DNA from: Alcanivorax sp. DP30
GTDB lineage: Bacteria > Pseudomonadota > Gammaproteobacteria > Pseudomonadales > Alcanivoracaceae
Reading direction: 5' to 3'
Length of the DNA stretch: 64,000 nucleotides
Assembly (NCBI RefSeq): GCF_009882945.1
Contig: NZ_WTUY01000005.1
Span: forward strand, 351,816 to 415,815
Part shown: one piece after another, positions 16,134-23,870 of the stretch
How positions within the stretch are numbered: position 1 is the stretch's first letter
Layout of the letters: every line of letters begins with the position of its first letter
The notes under the pieces: generated by a model
The model's input: the letters and a program-made list of their open reading frames with translations, nothing else
Databases searched by the model: none
Told to the model about the DNA's origin: nothing
Program-made: the position numbers and the translations under genes

Positions 16134-19019
16134 TTATTCCCCTCCGGCCACAATGATGCGCACGGCATTGAGTTGGCATTGCGCATTGGTGAGCAGCTTT
16201 TCCAGTTGGGCGGTCTGCTCTTCCATGGCGGTGATTTCTTCTTCCCGTACCGCCGGATTCTTGGCCTTCAGCGCTTTCAGGCGGGCCAGTTCGTGGCCCT
16301 GTTCCTGGCGCATGGCATCCAGGGCGCTGGCGATAATCCCCTCGGCTTCCTGAGCTGCAGCCGCATCGTTGGCCTTGAGCAGTTTTTCCAGCAGGTCTTT
16401 CTGGCTGGACACGATCTTGCGGCTCAGGGGCTTGTCCATCTTGTGGCACTGCTGGCTGAGGCCGTCATGGCTGATGGCCTGGCTGATGTTCTTGCCGTTG
16501 GCATCCAGCAGGTGGCGAATCACGGTGCAGGGCAGAAAACGGTCCGCCTGCAGGTGGCGTGGTGCCATGGACTCCACCGTATAGATGGCTTCAATCAGCA
16601 GGGTGCCAGCCTTGATGCGCGGATTTTTCAGCAGGCTGACGGCGGCCTTGCCGCGGTGCTCACCGAGCAGCATTTCCATGCTGCCTGTCACCATGGGGTG
16701 TTCCCAGGTCATAAATTGCATGTCATCGCGGCTGAGTGCCGTAGCGCGATCGTCGGTCATGGTGATGCCTTCATCCGGTAACCCGGGGAAGGCGTCGCGC
16801 ATATGTGGACCGGGCTTGAGGATAATGGCGGTGTCGGAGTGGTCTTCCTGATCCACGCCGTAACGGTCGAACACCCGCTGCATAAAGGGCAGCGGGCTTT
16901 CTTCATCGGACTCAGCCAGTGATGCCTTGAGCTGTTCCGCCCGCGCGTCGTCAAAGGAGCTCAGTTCCAGCAGGCGGTCGCGGCCGGTTTCCATCAAGGT
17001 GTGAAGTTCGTCCGCGATGGTACGGGTTTCGTCTACCAGTGCATCAATGGCGGTGTATTCCGGGTCACTGCAGAGCAGGGTTTCCAGTGCATCGCGGCTA
17101 CGCAGGTAGATATCGTGCCCCGCCGGGTTGGTGTGTTCAAAGGCATTCATGCCTTCGTGATACCAGCGGAACAGCACTTCCTGGGCGTGGCCTTCAAAGT
17201 AGGGGACATGGATCTGGATGTCTTCGCGCTGGCCGATGCGGTCCAGACGACCGATGCGCTGTTCGAGCAGGTCCGGGTTGAGGGGCAGGTCCAGCAGCAC
17301 CAGATGATGGGCAAACTGAAAGTTGCGGCCTTCGGAACCGATTTCCGAACAGATCAATGCCTGGGCGCCATCGAAGTCGTCGGCAAAGAAGGCCGCGGCA
17401 CGATCCCGTTCGATCAGGTCCATGTCTTCATGGAACATGGCCACGTTCATACCCAGTTTGTAGTTGCAGTGGGCATGCAGATCGGTAGCCGTATGACGGC
17501 TGGCGCAGATCACCAGCACTTTTTCCTGGCGATGCTGCTTGAAGAACTGCTCCAGCCAGGTGACCCGTGGGTCCAGCGTGCACCAGCGATCATCGTGATA
17601 CAGGGTTTCCGGATGCAGTTGCCCCTCAAGGGATTCGTCGCTGTCGTAGCGGTATTCCTCGGGGAGTTCCTGTGGATAGCCGTGGGCATGGCGCTGCGGA
17701 AAGCCGGCGATATTGTGGCGGGTGTTGCGGAACATCACCCGGCCGGGGCCAGAGCGATCGAGCAACTCAGCCAGGACCGCGTCACGGTCGGCGTCACTGA
17801 TGGTCATGTCTGGCAGTAGCGCCTGGGCCCTTTCCACCAGACTGGCATTCCAGCTCTTCTGATCGTGGAGATCGCCGGCCAGCTGGGCGATTTCCTGGTA
17901 ATGGCTTTGTTCTTCCCGGAATGCGGCAAGGCTTGGGTAACGATCCGGATCCAGCAGGCGCAGACGGGCGAAGTGACTTTCCAGCCCCAGTTGCTCCGGA
18001 GTGGCGGTGAGCAGAAGCAGGCCCCGGGCCTGACGGGCAACGGTTTCCACCCGCTGGTAGCTGTCGCTGGGTGACTCTTCGCTCCACTCCAGATGGTGGG
18101 CTTCGTCCACCACCAGCAAATCCCAGTCAGCCGCGGCCAGCTCCTCGATATTGCATTCGGCCAGGAATTCAGTGCTGCACAGTACCAGTTGTTCAGACAG
18201 GAAGGGGTTGTCCTGATTGTCCGGGGTTTCCCCTTTTTCTTCGGCAATTCTTTCTTCCTCGATAATCTGCGCCAGCATGTCCTTGATGCTGGTTTCCGGC
18301 TGAATGGCGTTGAGTCGCTCGCTGTCGAAGATGGAAAAATGCAGATTGAAACGGCGCACCATTTCCACGAACCACTGGTGTACCAGTGCTGGCGGCACCA
18401 CCACCAGCACCCGTCTGGCGCGGCCGGTAAGCAGTTGCTGGTGCAGAATCAGGCCGGCTTCAATGGTCTTGCCAAGGCCCACTTCATCGGCAAGCAGCAC
18501 GCGAGGTGCATAGCGGTTGGCGACTTGGTCGGCGATGTAAAGCTGATGGCCGATGTGGTCGATACGCGGTCCGCGCAGCCCCTTGATCCGGGACTGCTGC
18601 TGTTGGCAATGGGCATTGAGTGCATCCACGCGCAGCTCGAACCAGCGGTTGGAAGAAAGCTGGTTCGAAAGCAGACGATCCAGGGCCGAGTTGAGGCGCA
18701 GGGTATGGCCAAGCAGGGTCTCCGGCACTGGCTGCACGTTCTCCGGTTCCCCGGCAGGGTGCGCCATGTATACCTTCAAGCCATTAAGTTCGTTGACCTC
18801 GGCCACAGTCAGTTCCAGTTCGCCCTCGGTGCGAATGGTGTCGCCGGTGTTGAAGGTGACCCGTGACAAGGGGGCGTTATTGATGGCGTAGGTCCGCTCT
18901 TCCTCTACCGCCGGGTACTCTACCGTGACCAGCCGGTAGTCCAGTTCCTTGATGATACCGAGACCCAGTTCAGTTTCGGATTCGCTCAGCCAGCGCTGGC
19001 CGGGGGTAAAGTCACTCAT
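16134..19019 (-). CDS. rapA: RNA polymerase-associated ATP-dependent protein RapA
   Basis: This 961-residue SWI2/SNF2-type ATPase recycles RNA polymerase. Two N-terminal Tudor-like domains start FTPGQRWLSESETELGLG. The helicase core has LLADEVGLGKTIEAG (Walker A), VVVPPALVHQW, DEAHHLEW (Walker B), TATPEQLG, and C-terminal ICSEIGSEGRNFQFAHHLV and LEQRIGRLDRIGQ. Length and motifs match E. coli RapA (968 residues). The ATG at 19019 is preferred over an in-frame TTG two codons upstream. It is read divergently from the tiny Cys/His-rich gene at 19200. Confidence 0.97.
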   Translation of the reverse strand: MSDFTPGQRWLSESETELGLGIIKELDYRLVTVEYPAVEEERTYAINNAPLSRVTFNTGDTIRTEGELELTVAEVNELNGLKVYMAHPAGEPENVQPVPETLLGHTLRLNSALDRLLSNQLSSNRWFELRVDALNAHCQQQQSRIKGLRGPRIDHIGHQLYIADQVANRYAPRVLLADEVGLGKTIEAGLILHQQLLTGRARRVLVVVPPALVHQWFVEMVRRFNLHFSIFDSERLNAIQPETSIKDMLAQIIEEERIAEEKGETPDNQDNPFLSEQLVLCSTEFLAECNIEELAAADWDLLVVDEAHHLEWSEESPSDSYQRVETVARQARGLLLLTATPEQLGLESHFARLRLLDPDRYPSLAAFREEQSHYQEIAQLAGDLHDQKSWNASLVERAQALLPDMTISDADRDAVLAELLDRSGPGRVMFRNTRHNIAGFPQRHAHGYPQELPEEYRYDSDESLEGQLHPETLYHDDRWCTLDPRVTWLEQFFKQHRQEKVLVICASRHTATDLHAHCNYKLGMNVAMFHEDMDLIERDRAAAFFADDFDGAQALICSEIGSEGRNFQFAHHLVLLDLPLNPDLLEQRIGRLDRIGQREDIQIHVPYFEGHAQEVLFRWYHEGMNAFEHTNPAGHDIYLRSRDALETLLCSDPEYTAIDALVDETRTIADELHTLMETGRDRLLELSSFDDARAEQLKASLAESDEESPLPFMQRVFDRYGVDQEDHSDTAIILKPGPHMRDAFPGLPDEGITMTDDRATALSRDDMQFMTWEHPMVTGSMEMLLGEHRGKAAVSLLKNPRIKAGTLLIEAIYTVESMAPRHLQADRFLPCTVIRHLLDANGKNISQAISHDGLSQQCHKMDKPLSRKIVSSQKDLLEKLLKANDAAAAQEAEGIIASALDAMRQEQGHELARLKALKAKNPAVREEEITAMEEQTAQLEKLLTNAQCQLNAVRIIVAGGE

Positions 19020-19199
19020 ACTCAATGCCGGTTATTTCCTGGGGGGCGAATTATACGGCTTTGAGAGGTCACCTTCGATGCCTGTGTAGTTCTGGATCCG
19101 GTTTTGTCACGTTGAAGGCTGAAACCGGGCCCGGTGGGCTGATGGATGGGCCGCGAATTGCGGTATGCTGGGCAATCCTGAACAACGCGCAGCAAGGTT

Positions 19200-19379
19200 A
19201 TGGCCGATATCCTGCCCTTCAAGAGACCGGTGAAAAAGGCGCCCCGTCGCGGTATGTGCCAGCATGGCTTTCACAAGTGGACAATATGCAAGGCCAAGCA
19301 GTTCGATGTGAAGCAGGGAAGGCTGGTCACCGTGTACCGTTGCGAGCGCTGCGGCAAACAGAAAGTCGAAGCTCATTAA
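19200..19379 (+). CDS. tiny Cys/His-rich (zinc-ribbon-like) protein
   Basis: This 59-residue protein starts MADILPFKRPVKK. It has MCQHGFHKWTIC in the middle and YRCERCGKQK near the end. The two Cys clusters suggest one zinc ribbon joined by a basic linker. I recall similar short proteins in other gammaproteobacteria but no function. Its start follows GCAAGG by a few bases, and it lies 18 bases before the GST gene, so the two are probably co-transcribed. It may bind nucleic acid, judging by the basic N terminus; that is only inference. Confidence 0.7.
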   Translation: MADILPFKRPVKKAPRRGMCQHGFHKWTICKAKQFDVKQGRLVTVYRCERCGKQKVEAH

Positions 19380-19397
19380 CCTGCACGGAATTCAATC

Positions 19398-20126
19398 ATG
19401 ACCGTCATTCTTCATCAGTTCCCGATATCCCATTATTGTGAAAAAGTACGCTGGGCTCTGGACTACAAGGGCGTTCGCTACCGGGTAAAGAATCACCTTC
19501 CCGGCTTGCACTTGAAAAAGGTTAGCCGCCTTGCGGGAGCCAGTAGTGTGCCGGTCATTCAAAACGGCAAGGATGTGGTGCAGGGTTCGGCTGCGATTAT
19601 CAGCTACCTGGACCGGCATTTTCCGGATAGACCGTTGACCCCGGCGGATGAGGCCGTTGCCGCGCAAGCCATCCGCTGGGAGGCATACTGCGATGAGCAG
19701 GTTGGGCCTCATGTGCGTCGCTACTGCTATCACACCTTGCTGGATTATCCGGATCTGGTGATTCCGTTTTTCGCCCAGGGTGGCCCGTTATGGGGAAAGC
19801 CGTTCCTCAAGGCCATCTATCCCAAACTGCAGGGGGTGATGCGCAAGGCCATGCAAATCCGGGAGCCGCAGGTCAGTGAAAGTCGCCAAGCCCTTGAAGA
19901 TGCCATTGCTACGCTAGCCCGTGAATATGAGAGCCGGCCCTATTTGGCCGGGGATGGGTTTTCCCGGGCCGACCTGGCGGCTGCAAGCTTGCTGGCGCCC
20001 CTGTTGATGCCGCCGGAATATGGCCTCGACTGGCCGCAGTCCATGCCGGAGCCCTTGCAGGGTTGGGTGGATCAACAGGTGCCATTGTTGGCCCGCTATG
20101 CAGATTTTTACCGCACGTACCGTTGA
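19398..20126 (+). CDS. glutathione S-transferase family protein
   Basis: This 242-residue protein has an N-terminal thioredoxin-like domain: ILHQFPISHYCEKVRWALDY, then SSVPVIQNG with the cis-Pro and GSAAIISYLDRHFP with the glutathione-binding Ser. The all-helical C-terminal domain contains YLAGDGFSRADLAAASLLAP, the N-capping motif of GST domain 2. A Ser/Tyr/Cys cluster near residue 10 could be catalytic; the Cys in HYCEKV recalls omega-class enzymes. The substrate is unknown. It ends before the hairpin region at 20168-20200. Confidence 0.88.
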   Translation: MTVILHQFPISHYCEKVRWALDYKGVRYRVKNHLPGLHLKKVSRLAGASSVPVIQNGKDVVQGSAAIISYLDRHFPDRPLTPADEAVAAQAIRWEAYCDEQVGPHVRRYCYHTLLDYPDLVIPFFAQGGPLWGKPFLKAIYPKLQGVMRKAMQIREPQVSESRQALEDAIATLAREYESRPYLAGDGFSRADLAAASLLAPLLMPPEYGLDWPQSMPEPLQGWVDQQVPLLARYADFYRTYR

Positions 20127-20167
20127 ATCGGGCTGAGATGGCCTGGGGGGGGAGGCAAAAGAAGAAG

Positions 20168-20200
20168 CCCGGATTATGACCGGGTTAACCGGTTTTTTTT
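20168..20200 (+). terminator. probable rho-independent terminator after the GST gene
   Basis: Two overlapping stems are possible: CCCGG (20168-20172) with CCGGG (20180-20184), and ACCGG (20179-20183) with CCGGT (20189-20193). Eight T residues begin at 20193. The stems are short but the T tract is strong. The remaining roughly 165 bases before the next gene are AT-richer and must hold its promoter. Confidence 0.55.
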
Positions 20201-20366
20201 CAGTTTTGCAGTTTGTCCTTTGAAAACAAATGGTTATGCGGTACGTGCGAATTCTGGGCAAGAAAAAAATGTGGTGATTCGGTTAATAATTGTTCCATAA
20301 TGCTAAATACTGAGACGCGGCTCACATTTTGCGTCGGCATAACAATAATGATCACCGGAATCCATT

Positions 20367-23300
20367 ATGTCAGCAGGGATGCCCTTCACCCGCTTTGCCA
20401 TGGTGTTTTGCTCCATCATGGCCGTGTTCACGCTTGTCGCCTGTGGCGGAGGTGGCGGTTCGTCGGGAGGTGGTGGTGCACCTGCCGCGTCTGCATCGGC
20501 AAACCCTGTTGGCCCCAATGATCCGGTTGATTCAGAAGCCGCGCTTGATGTCTGGCTTCGCAGTGTCATTACCGAAAAGGGCCTGACTGGCGATCCTGCC
20601 ACTCCTCGCCAGCAGAGTCAGAAAACCCCGGATAGCGACCCGAAGGTCAAATTGGGGCAGATTCTGTTTTTCTCCCACACCCTGTCTGGCGATCGCAGCT
20701 CGTCATGCGCGACCTGCCATATCCCTGACTTTGGTGGCAGTGACGCCTTGTCTCTGGGAATCGGTGTGTCACCTCTGGACGCCTCCCAGGTTGGCCCTCC
20801 GCGCCAACTGGATATCCATAACGATCTGGACCCGGCGGCGGACAGCAAGCCGAATATGCATCGCAACAGCCAGACGGTCTTTAATAGTGCGCTCTATGAC
20901 CGCAGCATGTCGTACGACGGCCGCGTTTTTGTGCTTGATGAAGGCGTGCAAAGTGGAGGCAAAGGGCAATCCATTCGCACTCCGGAGAGCGGTAACCTGT
21001 CAGATGCTTCTGAGGCAGATGGTCTTCTGGAAGTTTTCAGCAAGTTTCCATTGACCAATCACAATGAAATGCGCGCCTATCTGTTCAGCGCCCTGTCGGA
21101 AGAACAGTATCGCGAACATCTGGTGGCGAGGTTGCGAGGTGAGGTCGACACGCACTTTCTTTCTCCACAGGGCAGTGACAACTGGCTTGCCTTGTTCCGC
21201 GCAGCCTTTGATCAACCTGGCGCTAGCGCTCAGGAGGTAATCACCCTGGTGAATGTGCAGCGTGCTCTGGCGGCGTACATGTCATCCATGGTTTTTATCG
21301 ACAACCCCTGGAAGCGCTATGTGCAGGGCGATAATGACGCACTGACGGCAACGGCAAAGGAAGGCGCACGCCTGTTCTTTGCCGGTAAGGAAGAGGGCGG
21401 GCTGGGCTGCGTTGCCTGTCACAGTGGTGATTTCTTTACCAACGAAAAATTCTACAACGTGGGCTTTCCGCAAATCGGCCGTGGCTTCATGCGAGCGGAG
21501 AAAGATGATATTGGCCGCTGGAACAGCACCCGACTGGCAGCAGACAAATATGCGTTCCGGGTACCGAGTCTACTGAACATCCAGCTCACCATGCCATACG
21601 GTCATGCCGGCACCTTCGATCAGTTGAGCGAGGTAGTTCGCTATCATGCCAATCCTCGTCAGGGGCTTACCATATTCGATTTTTCCCTGCAGCAACTTGC
21701 CCAGTTCCAGGGCAAGGAGGGCTATGACTATGCGCAGGGGCATACCCTGGCAGTTCAGGCAGAACCCAGTTTCCTCATTGCTGAGCCGTTATTGCCGGGC
21801 CGGAATTTGACCGTGCAGGAAGTCAACGCACTGACAGTCTTCCTGCGCACACTGACCGATGATTGTGTGAAAAATTACCAGTGCCGAAACCAGTGGACAC
21901 CGGCTCAGAGTGAGGATCCGGACGGCAACCTGCTGGTAGCAGGATTAAACCCGGTGCTTGCGCCAACCGTTCCAGTGGACCCGGACCCGGACCCGGACCC
22001 AGATCCAGATCCAGATCCAGATCCAGATCCGGAAGAGCCACCCACAGAGCCGCAGGATTACCCGAAGTCCTTTGCCTTGAATTTTACCGCGCCAGCACGG
22101 GATACATTTGTGGAACTGGCCAGTTGTGATTCCGAGCCATCCCTGTTTGTGCTGAACACAGGTTTGCCAGTATTTACGCCGCGGCACCTTTTTGCTTTTG
22201 GACTCTACGATATGCTCGGCAGCCCGCTTCATCCTCATGGGTTTGATCCGGAAACCTGGAACGTGGAGGGCGTCGTCAACATCGAGCCGACGATGATTGC
22301 AGGTGGTGTGAGCGCCGGTTATCTGGATGACGACTGTTGGCTGGATCTGGCCTATGCCGGAGGTGACGAGTCGGGAATGGTGTTCTATCGCAACCGCGGT
22401 GGGCAACTGGGTTTTGATACCATGGATCTGCTCACTGATGATCCCGGAGGCAAGTATACCGGCACTGCCATGATTGATCTGAATGGCGATTACCGCCGTG
22501 AAATGCTGTTTGGCAATTTGCTGGAGAAGCATCTGCCGATTTACTCCAGTGATGACGACGGTGGCTATTACCCGGTGGCGAACCTGAGCATCAGCCGCAA
22601 TACCTACGGCATGTCGTTTGCGGACGCCAATCACGATGGTTACCCGGAAATGTTCCTCGCGCACTGGTTCCCGGGTAACGTGCTTACTGCTCCTGTGTTC
22701 TGGGAAAACAATGGAGGCACCGAGCTTGAGCACAATGATGTGGAAGCCGGGCTTTCCAACAATGATTTATCCCAGTCCTGGAATTTTTCACCCCAATTTG
22801 CGGACATCAATGCTGACGGTGAACTGGATCTTTTGCTGGGTTCAGATTTTGGTACCAGTGTCGTCATGGAAGGTCAGGGTAATGGCACTTTTGCCAATAT
22901 TACCGACCGGACAATTATCAGCGACGAAAACGGGATGGGTTCCACGCTGGGTGATTACGATAATGATGGTGATCTGGACTGGTTCGTCACCTCCATTTAT
23001 GACCCGAGCGGTGAAGCGGAAGCCAACTGGGGGGTGACGGGAAATCGCCTGTACCGGAATAACAGCGCAGATGGCGAGTTGATTCTGGAAAATGTGACTG
23101 AGGCTGCGGGTATCGCCGATGGCAACTGGGGGTGGGGTGTCTGCTTTGCCGACTTCAACAACGACGGCTTCCTGGATGTGTTCCATGTCAACGGCTTTGG
23201 CGCCATACCGGCCTCTGCAACATCGTCAGAGAAAGGGCTGGATCTGGTTGAAAATTATCAGACCGTTGCCCAGGAATATTTTGAGTCTCTGCCGCGTTTG

Positions 23301-23795
23301 TTTATCAATCAGGGTGATGGAAGTTTTACTGAGCAGGCTGTTCAGTGGGGGTTACTGCTGCCGAGCGAAGGGCGGGGCATTACTTGTCTTGACTATGATC
23401 GCGATGGCGACATGGATGTAGCGCTGTTGGATCATTCCAAGGGGCTGCAGTTTTTCAGTAACCAGATAGGGCATGGCAACGGCAAAAAATTCCTGTCGGT
23501 TCGTCTGGTTGGAGCGTCCCCCAACACAGAAGCCATAGGCGCAAAAGTGCGCGCAACCGCCGATGTGGGCGGTAGCTTCGGTCTGCAGACCCAGACCCGG
23601 GTAGCCATGGCCAACACCAACTTCAACGGCCAGAACCCACCGGATCTGCATTTCGGCATGGGCGAAGCCGAACAGGCTGACCTGACCGTAACCTGGCCGG
23701 ATGGCGTGAGTTGGCAGTGTGACGCGGTGGACACCAACCGCTTCATGATCCTCGATCAGCGAAGCCTGCCTGCTACCTGTGCGGCAGCACCTTAA
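20367..23795 (+). CDS. di-haem peroxidase fused to FG-GAP and ASPIC/UnbV-type repeats, lipoprotein
   Basis: This 1142-residue protein has a lipobox (LVACGGGG), then a cytochrome c peroxidase/MauG-like region (about 70-510) with two haem sites, CATCH (C114-H118) and CVACH (C348-H352), and PYGHAGTFDQL of that family. A linker of nine Asp-Pro pairs (from residue 538) leads to a C-terminal propeller with seven Ca-loop repeats such as DINADGELD, DYDNDGDLD and DFNNDGFLD. The end (TVTWPDGVSWQ) resembles ASPIC/UnbV. It is anchored outside the inner membrane. It could reduce peroxide or oxidise a bound partner. No neighbour explains it. Confidence 0.85.
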   Translation: MSAGMPFTRFAMVFCSIMAVFTLVACGGGGGSSGGGGAPAASASANPVGPNDPVDSEAALDVWLRSVITEKGLTGDPATPRQQSQKTPDSDPKVKLGQILFFSHTLSGDRSSSCATCHIPDFGGSDALSLGIGVSPLDASQVGPPRQLDIHNDLDPAADSKPNMHRNSQTVFNSALYDRSMSYDGRVFVLDEGVQSGGKGQSIRTPESGNLSDASEADGLLEVFSKFPLTNHNEMRAYLFSALSEEQYREHLVARLRGEVDTHFLSPQGSDNWLALFRAAFDQPGASAQEVITLVNVQRALAAYMSSMVFIDNPWKRYVQGDNDALTATAKEGARLFFAGKEEGGLGCVACHSGDFFTNEKFYNVGFPQIGRGFMRAEKDDIGRWNSTRLAADKYAFRVPSLLNIQLTMPYGHAGTFDQLSEVVRYHANPRQGLTIFDFSLQQLAQFQGKEGYDYAQGHTLAVQAEPSFLIAEPLLPGRNLTVQEVNALTVFLRTLTDDCVKNYQCRNQWTPAQSEDPDGNLLVAGLNPVLAPTVPVDPDPDPDPDPDPDPDPDPEEPPTEPQDYPKSFALNFTAPARDTFVELASCDSEPSLFVLNTGLPVFTPRHLFAFGLYDMLGSPLHPHGFDPETWNVEGVVNIEPTMIAGGVSAGYLDDDCWLDLAYAGGDESGMVFYRNRGGQLGFDTMDLLTDDPGGKYTGTAMIDLNGDYRREMLFGNLLEKHLPIYSSDDDGGYYPVANLSISRNTYGMSFADANHDGYPEMFLAHWFPGNVLTAPVFWENNGGTELEHNDVEAGLSNNDLSQSWNFSPQFADINADGELDLLLGSDFGTSVVMEGQGNGTFANITDRTIISDENGMGSTLGDYDNDGDLDWFVTSIYDPSGEAEANWGVTGNRLYRNNSADGELILENVTEAAGIADGNWGWGVCFADFNNDGFLDVFHVNGFGAIPASATSSEKGLDLVENYQTVAQEYFESLPRLFINQGDGSFTEQAVQWGLLLPSEGRGITCLDYDRDGDMDVALLDHSKGLQFFSNQIGHGNGKKFLSVRLVGASPNTEAIGAKVRATADVGGSFGLQTQTRVAMANTNFNGQNPPDLHFGMGEAEQADLTVTWPDGVSWQCDAVDTNRFMILDQRSLPATCAAAP
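21978..22031 (+). repeat. 9 x 6-base tandem repeat encoding (Asp-Pro)9
   Basis: Nine head-to-tail hexamers lie inside the peroxidase fusion gene. The first units read GACCCG and the later ones GATCCA, so two near-homogeneous blocks abut. They encode an extended acidic linker between the haem and propeller domains. The length probably varies by slippage without frameshift. Confidence 0.9.
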
Positions 23796-23813
23796 TAACA
23801 GCGACTAGCTACG

Positions 23814-23866
23814 AGCTTCCAGCTGCGAGAAAAGGATAAAACCTGTTTTTCTCATAGCTGGAAGCT
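23814..23866. terminator. long hairpin between convergent genes (AGCTTCCAGCT repeat)
   Basis: AGCTTCCAGCT (23814-23824) pairs with AGCTGGAAGCT (23856-23866). Inside it GAGAAAA (23827-23833) pairs with TTTTCTC (23847-23853). It lies 18 bases after the peroxidase fusion and 4 bases before the carboxylase stop codon, so it could end transcription from both sides. The sequence resembles other AGCTTG-type repeats in this window. Confidence 0.6.
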
Positions 23867-23870
23867 GCTT

